From Rhodoferax lithotrophicus (GTDB taxonomy: Bacteria > Pseudomonadota > Gammaproteobacteria > Burkholderiales > Burkholderiaceae_C), in NCBI RefSeq assembly GCF_019973615.1, contig NZ_AP024238.1, forward strand, positions 2,604,001 to 2,668,000: 64,000 nt of DNA, given 5' to 3'. The notes under the pieces are model-generated. The model was not told where the DNA came from and did no database searches. It was given only the letters and a program-made list of their open reading frames with translations. Below, one piece after another: positions 8,879 to 17,994 of the stretch (position 1 is its first letter; each line of letters starts with the position of its first letter). The translations under genes and the position numbers were made by a program.

Positions 8879-11359
8879 TTAACTCCCCAAGCCTTTGAGT
8901 TTGGCGAATGCAGAGGACATGGCGGTCGATGGTGGCGCACTCTGCGCCTGGCGCGTACCCTGCCCGGCATAACCCGCCCCACCCGAGCGGCCACGCTGCG
9001 GTGTATTGGCCGCCTGAAAATGGTTGTCGCCCACATTGCGTGCGGGTGCGGCCCCCAGCTTCATGGTCAAGGCAATACGTTTACGCGCCACATCCACCTC
9101 CACCACCTGCACTTTGACAATATCGCCGGTCTTGACGACTTCACGCGCATCCGTCACAAATTTGTGGCTGAGCTGGCTCACGTGCACCAGCCCATCCTGA
9201 TGCACCCCCAGGTCAATAAAGGCACCAAAAGCGGCCACGTTGCTGACCGTGCCCTCCAGCACCATGCCTTCTTTCAGGTCGCGGATGTCGTCCACGCCGT
9301 CGTTAAACCGCGCCACCTTGAAGTCCGGGCGCGGGTCGCGGCCGGGTTTTTCCAGCTCACCCAGAATGTCCTTGACGGTGATGACCCCAAACTTTTCGTT
9401 GGCAAACAGCTCTGGGCGCAGGGTTTTGAGCATGTCGGCACGGCCCATCAACTCCGCCACCGGTTTGCCGGTTTTGGCAATGATTTGCTCCACCACCGGG
9501 TAGGTTTCCGGGTGTACGCCGGTCATGTCCAGCGGGTTGGAACCACCGCGAATACGCAGGAAGCCAGCGCTTTGCTCAAACGCCTTCGGCCCCAGGCCGG
9601 TAACCTTGAGCAAGTCCTGGCGGCTGGCAAAGGCCCCGTTGGCCTCGCGCCAGCGCACCACCGCCTTGGCCACACTGCCGGACAGGCCCGAGACGCGGCT
9701 GAGCAGTGGCACACTGGCCATGTTCAAGTCAACCCCAACCGAGTTCACGCAGTCTTCCACCACCGCTTCCAGGGTTTTGGCCAGCTCACTCTGGTTCACA
9801 TCGTGCTGGTACTGGCCCACACCGATGCTCTTGGGGTCAATCTTGACCAGCTCGGCCAGTGGGTCTTGCAGGCGGCGGGCAATGCTGGCGGCACCACGCA
9901 GGCTCACGTCCACGTCGGGCATCTCTTGGCTGGCGAATTCGCTGGCCGAGTAGACGGACGCACCGGCTTCCGAGACCACTACTTTTTCAATAGCTGCTTG
10001 CGCTTGTCCTGACTGCGCTACAGCCTGTTTTGCCATTAATTTAATGAGATCAGCGGCAAGTTTGTCAGTCTCGCGGCTGGCCGTGCCATTGCCAATGGCG
10101 ATCAGGTTCACGCCATGTTTTTGGCACAGTGCCCCCAGAATGTGCAGCGAGCCGTCCCAGTCTTTGCGCGGCTCGTGCGGGTAAACCGTGCTGGTATCCA
10201 CCAGCTTGCCGGTGGCATCGACCACCGCCACTTTCACACCGGTACGAATGCCGGGGTCTAGCCCCAGCACCACACGCGGCCCGGCCGGGGCGGCCAGCAG
10301 CAGGTCGCGCAGGTTGTCGGCAAACACCTTGATGGCCACCCCTTCCGCGGCTTCACGCAGGCGGGCAAACAGGTCACGTTCGGTGGACAGGCTCAGTTTG
10401 ACACGCCAGGTCCAGGCGATGCATTTGCGGATCAAATCATCTGCAGGACGGCTCTGATGGCTCCAGCCCAACTGGAGTGCGATACGCGCCTCGGCCAGGG
10501 AAACCGCCGCAGGTGCTTTTGTTTTTGTAGCTGCTTGCGCTTGATTATCAAGGGCTAGAGGCTTGTTTTGCGCTGATTTTTCGGGTACCAAAGGGGCTTC
10601 TGGCAAAACCAGCTTGGCCTCCAGAATTTCCAGGCTGCGGCCACGAAACACGGCCAGCGCCCGGTGCGAAGGCACGCGGCCAATGGGCTCGTCATAGTCA
10701 AAATAATCGCGGAATTTGGCCACATCGGGGTCAGTCTCGTTTTTGCCCTCGACCAGTTTGGATTGCAGCAGACCCTGCTCCCACAGCCATTCACGCAGGT
10801 TTTGTACCAGTGCGGGTGTTTCGGCCCAGCGCTCACTCAGCAGATCGCGCACACCGTCCAGCACGGCTGGCACGGTTGAAAAATCAGGCTGCTTGTCTTC
10901 CCCCTCCACCACTGGGCGCATCGGTATCACATAAGCCAAGGCTTCATCAGCGGGCACCAGCATGGGGTTGGCCAACAAGGCATCCGCCAGCGGCTCGAGC
11001 CCGGCCTCACGGGCCAGCTGGCCTTTGGTGCGGCGTTTTAATTTGAACGGCAGGTACAGGTCTTCCAGCTCCTGCTTGGTCGCTGCCGCATGCAGCGCGG
11101 CCAGCAGTTGCGGCGTGAGCTTGCCTTGTTCGTCAATGGCTTTGATCACGGTTTGCAAACGGTCGCGCAGCTCGCGCAGGTAACTCAGGCGGGCCTCAAG
11201 CTCGCGCAGTTGGATGTCGTCCAGGCCACCGGTGACCTCTTTGCGGTAGCGGGCAATAAACGGCACGGTGGCACCACCGTCCAGCAACTCCACAGCGGCG
11301 GCTACCTGACGGTCTTGAACCCGGATTTCTTGCGCAATTTGCGCGATGATTTTGTGCAT
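8879..11359 (-). CDS. tex: Tex family RNA-binding transcription accessory protein
   Basis: 826 residues, slightly longer than usual for Tex. Visible parts: N-terminal helical domain with GATVPFIARYRKEVTGGLDD, YqgF-like RNase H fold with LGLDPGIRTGVKVAVVD, VVSEAGASVYSASE, helix-hairpin-helix region, and a C-terminal S1 RNA-binding domain (GTVSNVAAFGAFIDLGVHQDG). Tex is a conserved nucleic-acid-binding factor acting in transcription. Two copies of the palindromic element (PE2, PE3) are in frame, adding about 10 residues before VVVSEAG and an Ala/Lys-rich linker ahead of SLAEARIALQ. It heads the run tex-HDOD-patatin and is divergent from the HDOD-kinase gene with 73 bp between them. Confidence 0.96.
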   Translation of the reverse strand: MHKIIAQIAQEIRVQDRQVAAAVELLDGGATVPFIARYRKEVTGGLDDIQLRELEARLSYLRELRDRLQTVIKAIDEQGKLTPQLLAALHAAATKQELEDLYLPFKLKRRTKGQLAREAGLEPLADALLANPMLVPADEALAYVIPMRPVVEGEDKQPDFSTVPAVLDGVRDLLSERWAETPALVQNLREWLWEQGLLQSKLVEGKNETDPDVAKFRDYFDYDEPIGRVPSHRALAVFRGRSLEILEAKLVLPEAPLVPEKSAQNKPLALDNQAQAATKTKAPAAVSLAEARIALQLGWSHQSRPADDLIRKCIAWTWRVKLSLSTERDLFARLREAAEGVAIKVFADNLRDLLLAAPAGPRVVLGLDPGIRTGVKVAVVDATGKLVDTSTVYPHEPRKDWDGSLHILGALCQKHGVNLIAIGNGTASRETDKLAADLIKLMAKQAVAQSGQAQAAIEKVVVSEAGASVYSASEFASQEMPDVDVSLRGAASIARRLQDPLAELVKIDPKSIGVGQYQHDVNQSELAKTLEAVVEDCVNSVGVDLNMASVPLLSRVSGLSGSVAKAVVRWREANGAFASRQDLLKVTGLGPKAFEQSAGFLRIRGGSNPLDMTGVHPETYPVVEQIIAKTGKPVAELMGRADMLKTLRPELFANEKFGVITVKDILGELEKPGRDPRPDFKVARFNDGVDDIRDLKEGMVLEGTVSNVAAFGAFIDLGVHQDGLVHVSQLSHKFVTDAREVVKTGDIVKVQVVEVDVARKRIALTMKLGAAPARNVGDNHFQAANTPQRGRSGGAGYAGQGTRQAQSAPPSTAMSSAFAKLKGLGS
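9979..10025 (+). repeat. palindromic element PE2, inside tex
   Basis: Contains the exact core AATAGCTGCTTGCGCTT preceded by an AT run and followed by GCGCTA-CAG. Read on the gene strand it encodes SGQAQAAIEKVVV (frame type 3, AQAAI signature) just before the conserved VVSEAG motif. Confidence 0.75.
10514..10563 (+). repeat. palindromic element PE3, inside tex
   Basis: TAGCTGCTTGCGCTTGA followed by ATCAAGGGCTAGAGGC, the most complete two-arm copy in a gene. It encodes DNQAQAATKTKAP in the linker region of Tex, again the AQAA frame (type 3). Confidence 0.8.
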
Positions 11360-11432
11360 AAGTCAATAAACAGCCAGTTTTCAACTGGCTCAAGGGTCAA
11401 AACAAAGGACTGAGTTTGCCATAATCATCGGC

Positions 11433-13517
11433 GTGACACATCTGCCAGAAACCATTCAAACCCTTCTGCAGGCCGCCCGTTTACCGGCCCTGCCGCAAGC
11501 CCTGATCAAACTGATGGCCCTGTGCCAGTCTGATGATGCGGGCATGGCTGAATTGGCCGAAGTCATTGCCACCGACGCAGCATTGAGCAGCCGACTACTC
11601 AAAGTGGCCCACAGTGCGGCTTACCACCGGGGGGATGGACAACTTAACCTGCTGCAAGCGGCCAACACGCTGGGCACGGACATGATCAAGGTGCTGGCCA
11701 TTTCCGAATCGGTGATTCAGACCCTGGCCGCGTTTGGTTCGCCCGGCAACATGGATTTGCGCCCGTTCTGGAAACACAGCCTGACCGCAGCCATGCTGGC
11801 CAGGGCGCTCGCCCAGCAGCAGGACTACCCGGCTGCGGACGATGCCTACTTGGCCGGGTTGTTACACGACGTGGGCCGTCTGGCTTTGATGAACTGCTCA
11901 CCTCTAACCTGCCAAGGCCATTTTTTAACTTCGGATGATCAAACGCTTTGTGCCACCGAGCAGCAAGAGCTTGGTTTTACACATGCACAGGTCGGTGCCT
12001 GGCTGATCAATCAGTGGCATCTGTCGGCGGAAGTAGCCGAGGCCGTGCTGCACCACCATGAACCAGTCAGTCAGCTCAGTGGATCAAGTCCCTTGGTACG
12101 CATCCTGAGTTTGACGCACCAGTTGCAGCAATGGGTGCCCGCAAACTCTGAAGATCTGCCTGAGATGGACACGGGTGGCGCACTGGATGGTGAAACCATG
12201 CAGCAATTGCTTGAAGATGCCAGCCACCAGGTCTTGCGCACCGCACATGACCTGGGAATAGATATTTCCGAGCCGATCGCCTCTCCGGTGCAAGCACCAT
12301 ACATCGCCAACCCGGCACAACAGCAGCTGGCACAAGAAGTACAAACCCGTAGCCTATTCAATGAAATGAGTCAACAATTGGCCCAGCACAACTCTGTGGT
12401 CACGCTGCTGACAGCGGTGCGCGAACACGCGGCCTTGTTGCTCGGACTGGATGACACACTGGTGATGCTGCTGGGTGAAGACAGCCACTCATTGGCGTGT
12501 GTATCGGTCTCGGCCAAGCACTTTAATCTGGCCGTCTTGTCTGTTGACAGCCGCCAACACCCGGTGTTGATGCACTGCCTGCAGCAGAAAACCCTTTCGG
12601 TATCCGATGACCAAACCGCAGGCAATACCGAAATTTGCCGCTTGCTCTCCACGCAGCATGTGGTGGCGGTGCCTTTGTTAACCGCCAAGCAGGTTCTGGG
12701 ATTGTTGGTGTCTGCCGTGTCAGACACACAGTTGGCCCAGTTGCAAAGCCAAACCCGGTTTCTCCAGGCTTTTGGGCTACATGCCGGATCAGCCCTGTCG
12801 CGCCATCTGCAATCCGTGCAGGCACTTGACGCACAGATTGCCAACCTCAAGCGCGAGCAGTTGATCAACGCACGCCAGCTGGCTCATGAGGTGCAAAACC
12901 CGTTGAGCATCATCCAGAATTATTTGAGCCTGATGGATGAAAAAATTCCAGCAACACAGCCGGAACGTGCTGAGTTGTCCGTGATCAGCGGTGAGGTTCA
13001 ACGTGTTGGTCACATCATTGAGCAATTCACCCTGAGCGCAGATGCGCTGGTGCTGGAGCCCATTGATATGGCACGGGTGGTTCGCGAACTGGTACTTTTA
13101 TTACAAGCCAGCCGATTTTTTCCGGCAGACATCAAGCTTCAATGCGAATGGCCTGCCAGCACCCATCAGGTAATGGGATCGGCCGACATGGTGAAACAGA
13201 TTTTGATCAATCTGATCAAAAACGCCCGTGAAAGCATGCCTGACGGGGGCCATATCGTGGTCAGTGGCGGTGCCATGATCAAACAGGCTGACAAACCGTT
13301 CATTCAAATCTGCGTCAGTGACACTGGACCTGGCTTGGATGCCCAGCAACAAAGCCGGATGTTTCACCCCGTGACCAGTGACAAACATGGCCCTAACCGT
13401 GGCCTGGGCCTGAGCGTGGTGCAACAATTGGTGCAAAAAATGCAGGGGCAGATACGCTACCGCAGCAGCCCTCAGGGCGTGAGTTTTGAAGTTTTGCTGC
13501 CCGCCGTACACGGCTGA
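11433..13517 (+). CDS. HDOD-GAF-histidine kinase
   Basis: 694 residues from a GTG at 11433; no other start fits the HDOD beginning. Order: HDOD domain about 10-210, a GAF-like segment about 315-465, HisKA with His485 in QLAHEVQNPLSII, and HATPase with NLIKNARESMPDGG, DTGPGLD and GRGLGLSVV-type boxes. There is no membrane segment, so it is cytoplasmic. The next gene, 44 bp downstream, is a receiver-PAS-GGDEF-EAL protein and is its likely phosphotransfer partner. HDOD domains joined to kinases are known in betaproteobacteria, but the input they sense is not established. Confidence 0.9.
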   Translation: MTHLPETIQTLLQAARLPALPQALIKLMALCQSDDAGMAELAEVIATDAALSSRLLKVAHSAAYHRGDGQLNLLQAANTLGTDMIKVLAISESVIQTLAAFGSPGNMDLRPFWKHSLTAAMLARALAQQQDYPAADDAYLAGLLHDVGRLALMNCSPLTCQGHFLTSDDQTLCATEQQELGFTHAQVGAWLINQWHLSAEVAEAVLHHHEPVSQLSGSSPLVRILSLTHQLQQWVPANSEDLPEMDTGGALDGETMQQLLEDASHQVLRTAHDLGIDISEPIASPVQAPYIANPAQQQLAQEVQTRSLFNEMSQQLAQHNSVVTLLTAVREHAALLLGLDDTLVMLLGEDSHSLACVSVSAKHFNLAVLSVDSRQHPVLMHCLQQKTLSVSDDQTAGNTEICRLLSTQHVVAVPLLTAKQVLGLLVSAVSDTQLAQLQSQTRFLQAFGLHAGSALSRHLQSVQALDAQIANLKREQLINARQLAHEVQNPLSIIQNYLSLMDEKIPATQPERAELSVISGEVQRVGHIIEQFTLSADALVLEPIDMARVVRELVLLLQASRFFPADIKLQCEWPASTHQVMGSADMVKQILINLIKNARESMPDGGHIVVSGGAMIKQADKPFIQICVSDTGPGLDAQQQSRMFHPVTSDKHGPNRGLGLSVVQQLVQKMQGQIRYRSSPQGVSFEVLLPAVHG

Positions 13518-13561
13518 CAACACATCCCGTCACGGGAACACACCCAAGAAAGGCTGAGGTT

Positions 13562-15691
13562 TTGACCTTCCCCCAACACATCCAGCCAAGCCAAGCCAGG
13601 ATTTTGATCGTCGACGATCACCCACTGGTACTCAGTGGCCTGGCAAACATCCTGGCCGGTAGGGGGTACATCATCGAAACCGCAGATTGTGGACTGGAGG
13701 CCGTTCGCCTGCTCAATACCAGCCTGTTTGATCTGGTATTGCTAGACCTGTTACTGCCAGACATCAGCGGACTGGAGGTGATGGACTACATGCACGAACA
13801 CCATATGGATGTCTGTGTGGTGGTGATCAGCGGCAGCGCCAACATTGACAATGCCATTGGTGCCCTGCACCGCGGTGCATTTGATTTTTTGCGAAAAACC
13901 TTTCCCAAGGAAGAGCTGCTTAAAACGGTTGACCATGCCCTGCGTCAACGCTGGCTGGCACAAGACAACCAACGACTGAATCAACAACTGCAGGCTTCTG
14001 AAAAAATTCACCGCTACCTGCTGGATAGTTCCCCTGACATCATCTACACCCTGGATGAGCAAGGCCACCTGACCTATGTGAATGACCGTATCCTGCCCTT
14101 GCTGGGTTGGAGGGCACAAGAGTTGATTGGCCAACACTACACGCAGCTGATTCATCCCAGTGACCTCAGGCGTGCCGAATACGCACTGCGCCAGAGCACC
14201 GAAAAACTCCAAACCACACGCAATGTGGAACTGCGCATGCAGTCACGCCATGCAGACAGCAGCATGCGGTTGTTCAGCCATGAATTGATGCGTATGACAC
14301 TGCCACTCAAGGCCGACGACAGCCCCAACACATCACCGCGCTGGGGCACCTATGGCATCGCGCACGATCTGACCGAGCACCAGCGCATTGACGCCCTGGT
14401 GGCACACCAGGCCTACCATGACATCCTGACCGGCCTGCCCAACCGTGCCCTGTTCAAGGATCGACTGACTCTGGCCTTGCTCAACGCACAGCGCCACCAC
14501 GACATGCTGGCGGTGATGGTGCTTGACATTGACCGTTTTAAATTGGTCAATGATTCCCTGGGCCATGATCTGGGCGATATCTTGCTGGTAGAAATTACCC
14601 ACCGACTCAAGGCCGCCCTGCGCGGCAGTGACACCTTGTCACGCCTGGGTGGTGATGAATTCACCGTGCTGCTGACCGAACTGACCACATCGCAAGACGC
14701 AACCCAACTTGCCAACCAGTGCCAAGCCTGTCTGCGCCAACCCATTACCCTGAACAACCAGGTGATTCATGTGTCAGCCAGCCTGGGCATCGCCCTGTAC
14801 CCGGAACACGGCGACACGGCCGACGAGCTGCTCAAACACGCCGACGTGGCCATGTACCACCAAAAAGCCAACGGCAAAGACGGTGTGGTGATGTTTGACA
14901 CACCCATGCTCCAAATGGGTGCTGAGCACATGATGCTGGAGCATGAGCTGCACCTGGCACTGACCCATGGTGAGCTGGAAATGTATTACCAGCCGCAAGT
15001 GGATGCACAAACCCGGCAAATCACGGGTACAGAGGCCTTGATGCGCTGGAACCACCCTTTGCGCGGCTTGCTGGGTGCCGGAGAATTTTTACCCCTGGCC
15101 GAAGAAACCGGCCTGATCATCCCCATGACCGACTGGCTGCTGCAGGCCGTCTGCAAAGACCTGAAAGCCTTCAACCAGGTCGGTAAACAGACGCTGCGGA
15201 TGTCCATCAACCTGCCTCCACAATATCTGGATCGCGGCAATTTTGTTGAAAAACTGCAGGACGTACTGCGGCGCCATGGACTGTCTGCCGCTCAATTTGA
15301 GGTGGAGGTCACAGAAAACATTTGTATCCGTAATCCCTTGAACGCTATTGAACAGCTCCATACACTTCGCCGACTCGGGGTACGTATAGCCATTGATGAC
15401 TTTGGCACCGGTTATTCTTCACTGTCCTACCTGCACAAGTTACCTTTGGACACCCTGAAAATTGACCGCTCATTTGTCATGGCAATTCATGCCGATGACA
15501 GCATCTCACCCGTGGTCATGGCCATCATTTCGGTGGCCAAAGGCCTGAATCTGCACTTGGTTGCCGAAGGTGTTGAAACCGAAACCCAGCTGCGCACCTT
15601 GGCACAAGCGGGTTGCCACACCATTCAGGGTTTTTATTTCTTCAAACCGATGCCCAAACAGGCTCTGCTGTTGACATTGCAAAAAAATTGA
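13562..15691 (+). CDS. receiver-PAS-GGDEF-EAL response regulator
   Basis: 709 residues from a TTG at 13562 preceded by GCTGAGGT; no ATG or GTG fits the receiver start. Receiver with VDDH and Asp62 in LLDLLLPDISG, PAS about 150-270, intact GGDEF at 363-367 and intact EAL beginning at 491 with [18 protein letters not shown] and IQGFYF. The architecture equals that of the 4642-6801 protein, but sequence and context differ, so this is a paralogous pathway rather than a recent copy. It follows the HDOD-kinase gene and probably takes its phosphate. It ends one base before the stop of a convergent 27-codon reading frame. Confidence 0.92.
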   Translation: MTFPQHIQPSQARILIVDDHPLVLSGLANILAGRGYIIETADCGLEAVRLLNTSLFDLVLLDLLLPDISGLEVMDYMHEHHMDVCVVVISGSANIDNAIGALHRGAFDFLRKTFPKEELLKTVDHALRQRWLAQDNQRLNQQLQASEKIHRYLLDSSPDIIYTLDEQGHLTYVNDRILPLLGWRAQELIGQHYTQLIHPSDLRRAEYALRQSTEKLQTTRNVELRMQSRHADSSMRLFSHELMRMTLPLKADDSPNTSPRWGTYGIAHDLTEHQRIDALVAHQAYHDILTGLPNRALFKDRLTLALLNAQRHHDMLAVMVLDIDRFKLVNDSLGHDLGDILLVEITHRLKAALRGSDTLSRLGGDEFTVLLTELTTSQDATQLANQCQACLRQPITLNNQVIHVSASLGIALYPEHGDTADELLKHADVAMYHQKANGKDGVVMFDTPMLQMGAEHMMLEHELHLALTHGELEMYYQPQVDAQTRQITGTEALMRWNHPLRGLLGAGEFLPLAEETGLIIPMTDWLLQAVCKDLKAFNQVGKQTLRMSINLPPQYLDRGNFVEKLQDVLRRHGLSAAQFEVEVTENICIRNPLNAIEQLHTLRRLGVRIAIDDFGTGYSSLSYLHKLPLDTLKIDRSFVMAIHADDSISPVVMAIISVAKGLNLHLVAEGVETETQLRTLAQAGCHTIQGFYFFKPMPKQALLLTLQKN

Positions 15692-15692
15692 C

Positions 15693-15776
15693 TCAGGTAG
15701 CACGCCATGCGGCTTTGAGCGACTGCCCCAACTCGGGTTTGTGGGCAAACGGGTCACCCGGATGACGACCTTGCAT
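15693..15776 (-). CDS. possible 27-residue small protein
   Basis: An ATG at 15774-15776 follows a very strong Shine-Dalgarno sequence (GGAGGGAGG, 6 bases upstream) and opens a 27-codon frame reading MQGRHPGDPFAHKPELGQSL then KAAWRAT and a TGA. It lies 26 bp downstream of the GNAT gene on the same strand and would be co-transcribed. No family is recognised. It could be a genuine small protein, or the start of a gene that has been cut short. The strong ribosome site is the main support. Confidence 0.4.
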   Translation of the reverse strand: MQGRHPGDPFAHKPELGQSLKAAWRAT

Positions 15777-15802
15777 GAGGTCCTCCCTCCGTCAAATTCA
15801 GC

Positions 15803-16303
15803 TCAGGCCTGGCGCAGCATTTCTATGTGGGCAATACCGTCTTCGGTATAAGGTTGACCCACTTCCACAAAGCCATGTCGTGCATAAAACCCCACCAGAT
15901 GCGCCTGGGCACCGATACGAATGGCTTGTGGCCCCCAGACCTGAGCAATCGCCAGCACAGCCTGCTCCATCAACGCATGGCCCAACCCGCTCCCTCTGCA
16001 ACTGCTGCGAGTAAGCACGCGGCCAATGCTGGCTTCGGCAAACTTGGCTCCGGGTGCCAGGCAACGGGCATAGGCTTGCAGCTCACTGCGTTGGACACCC
16101 AACAAATGCATGGCTTCGCGGTCATGCCCATCCATGTCCTGGTAAATACATTGCTGTTCCACCACAAACACCTCACTGCGCAGGCGCAGCAACTCATACA
16201 ACTCGAAACTACGCAAGTCGTTAAAAGCCATCAGCCGCCACACCGGGGCCTGGTTGACTTCTTTGTTGTGTAAACCACCGATCGACCAAAGTTTGAATGT
16301 CAT
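15803..16303 (-). CDS. ElaA-like GNAT N-acetyltransferase
   Basis: 166 residues. The opening LYELLRLRSEVFVVEQQCIYQDMDGHD is characteristic of the ElaA branch of the GNAT superfamily; the acetyl-CoA loop appears as RSSCRGSGLGHALMEQ, and FYARHGFVEVGQPYTEDGIAHIEM ends the fold. The substrate is not known. The ATG at 16303 has GGAGG eight bases upstream; the extra 24 residues before MAFNDLRSFE are therefore likely translated. A related GNAT module is fused to an esterase near 57.2 kb, whose end (EAGIVHTEML) resembles this one. Confidence 0.88.
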   Translation of the reverse strand: MTFKLWSIGGLHNKEVNQAPVWRLMAFNDLRSFELYELLRLRSEVFVVEQQCIYQDMDGHDREAMHLLGVQRSELQAYARCLAPGAKFAEASIGRVLTRSSCRGSGLGHALMEQAVLAIAQVWGPQAIRIGAQAHLVGFYARHGFVEVGQPYTEDGIAHIEMLRQA

Positions 16304-16406
16304 ACGCTGACCTCCGTATCAAATGAAGAGATTCGGCTCATCATAAGGGGAAGCTGCCAACGTCTCAACCAAGCACTGGCTTGCCGTCCCTGAGCATTTT
16401 CCAACG

Positions 16407-17420
16407 TCAGAGTTGGACCAACTGTTTACCGAAATTCTTGCCTTTAAGCAAGCCCAGAAAGGCCTCAGGTGCGGACTCAATCCCATGGGCCACACTCTCA
16501 CGGGCACGCAACTGGCCACTGGCCACCAGAGCACCGAGTTCTTTCAGGGCTTCTGGCCAGACCTCCATGTGTTCGCTGACGATGAAACCCTCCACTTTCA
16601 GGCGGTTAATCAGGATCAGCGCCGGGTTGGCCATGGGCAACGGCTCGCCGTTGTAACCCGCAATCATGCCGCACACGGCCATGCGGCCAAAGGCATTCAT
16701 GCGGCTCAGCACGGCATCCAGCACGATGCCACCCACATTTTCAAAATAACCGTCAATGCCATTTGGGCAGGCCGCCTTGAGCGCCTTGGACAGTGACAGC
16801 GCCGTGGGGTGTACCTTGTAGTCAATACAGGCATCAAAGCCCAACTCGTCCACCGCGTAAGCGCATTTGTCGGGTCCGCCAGCAATACCCACCACGCGGC
16901 AACCACGCGCCTTGGCCAATGCACCAAAAGCACTGCCCACAGCACCGGTGGCGGCACTCACCACCAGGGTTTCACCAGCTTGAGGGGCGATGATCTTCAC
17001 CAGGCCGTACCAGGCGGTCACACCCGGCATGCCGACGGCACCCAGGTAGGCACTCAAAGGAATGTGGGTGGTGTCGACCTTGCGCAATGCGCCGGGTTCG
17101 CCCGCATTGACCACGCTGTACTGCTGCCAGCCGCCCATGCCAACCACCTTGTCGCCGGGGGCAAATTTGGGGTGGCGGCTTTCCACCACCTCACCCACGG
17201 TGCCGCCGATCATGACTTCGCCCAAAGGTTGGGCGGCCGCGTAACTTTTGTTGTCGTTCATGCGGCCACGCATGTAAGGGTCCAGGCTCAGGTAGTGGTG
17301 GCGCACCAACACCTGGCCATCCGTCAGTGCCGGGGTTTCCACAGTGATGCACTTGAAGTTGCTGGCTACGGCTTCACCAACAGGGCGGTTGTCAAGCAGG
17401 ATCTGGGTGTTGAACGGCAT
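16407..17420 (-). CDS. NADP-dependent MDR oxidoreductase (CurA/prostaglandin reductase-like)
   Basis: 337 residues from the ATG at 17420 (GGAGAA seven bases upstream). It matches the zinc-free medium-chain reductase branch: LSLDPYMRGRM, GGTVGEVVES, the nucleotide-binding AATGAVGSAFGALAKARGCRVVGIAGG, and GIDGYFENVGG, all typical of alkenal/one and curcumin reductases. These enzymes reduce activated double bonds with NADPH. A longer in-frame start at 17480 would add 20 residues translated from the intergenic palindromic element PE4 (LIFKAQTAIKNIV); I reject it because of the better ribosome site and family N-terminus at 17420. Confidence 0.9.
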   Translation of the reverse strand: MPFNTQILLDNRPVGEAVASNFKCITVETPALTDGQVLVRHHYLSLDPYMRGRMNDNKSYAAAQPLGEVMIGGTVGEVVESRHPKFAPGDKVVGMGGWQQYSVVNAGEPGALRKVDTTHIPLSAYLGAVGMPGVTAWYGLVKIIAPQAGETLVVSAATGAVGSAFGALAKARGCRVVGIAGGPDKCAYAVDELGFDACIDYKVHPTALSLSKALKAACPNGIDGYFENVGGIVLDAVLSRMNAFGRMAVCGMIAGYNGEPLPMANPALILINRLKVEGFIVSEHMEVWPEALKELGALVASGQLRARESVAHGIESAPEAFLGLLKGKNFGKQLVQL

Positions 17421-17437
17421 GTGAATTTCTCCAAAAA

Positions 17438-17489
17438 ATACTATATTTTTAATAGCTGTTTGCGCTTTAAATATAAGCACCAGAGGCCA
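17438..17489 (+). repeat. palindromic element PE4, intergenic
   Basis: A full-length copy running from ACTATATTTTTAATAGCTG through GCGC to AAGCACCAGAGGCC, in the leader of the MDR reductase gene. It is the best reference copy because it is not under coding constraint; it matches PE8 in truB at about three quarters of positions by eye. Confidence 0.8.
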
Positions 17490-17527
17490 ATCTCTTATAT
17501 AAAAATCACATTTTGCATGCGGTTTCT

Positions 17528-17992
17528 TCAGGCATCGTTCTGCAGGGACGGACTGTTGAAGTCATGCACTTTTTTACCCCCCACAGGCAAACGTTTGATG
17601 GTCTTGAAGGTTCCTGTGGCATGGGCACAGGCTTTGCCATGCTCATCAAACACCGTGCCCTCGGTAAACACCAGGGTGGCGGTGCGGTGCAACACCTTGC
17701 CCAGTGCGATCAGGGGGCCGTGTGATGGGCGCATGAAACTGGTTTTCATCTCGACGGTGACCACACCAGCGTGTTCCAGATCAGAGCGCGCCGCCATGGC
17801 CATGGTCACGTCCAGCAGCGTCATGACCGCGCCGCCGTGTGTCACACCATACGAATTTAAATGCTCGGGTTTGGCGGTGTAGTGGATTTCAGACTGTCCA
17901 CCCGAAAACACGGTCAGCACAAAACCCAGATGGGCAATAAAAGGGTTGGTCTTGCCAAAATCGGTGGTCGGAAGCGTGAAGGTGGATGTCAT
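17528..17992 (-). CDS. PaaI-type hotdog thioesterase
   Basis: 154 residues with the hotdog-fold signature LNSYGVTHGGAVMTLLDVTMAMAA (central HGG-x-L-D helix) followed by VEMKTSFMRPSHGPLIALGKV. PaaI-like enzymes hydrolyse acyl-CoA thioesters. The start is 2 bp from the stop of the upstream SDR gene, so the two are co-transcribed. The exact acyl-CoA is unknown. Confidence 0.88.
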   Translation of the reverse strand: MTSTFTLPTTDFGKTNPFIAHLGFVLTVFSGGQSEIHYTAKPEHLNSYGVTHGGAVMTLLDVTMAMAARSDLEHAGVVTVEMKTSFMRPSHGPLIALGKVLHRTATLVFTEGTVFDEHGKACAHATGTFKTIKRLPVGGKKVHDFNSPSLQNDA

Positions 17993-17994
17993 AC

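Noticed and set aside
8744..10012. 422-codon plus-strand frame opposite tex
   Set aside because: It is antisense to the well-supported Tex and HDOD genes, is His/Gln-rich with no family resemblance, and results from codon bias on the other strand.
16809..17882. 357-codon plus-strand frame across the MDR reductase and thioesterase
   Set aside because: It spans two real genes and an intergenic element on the opposite strand and matches nothing.
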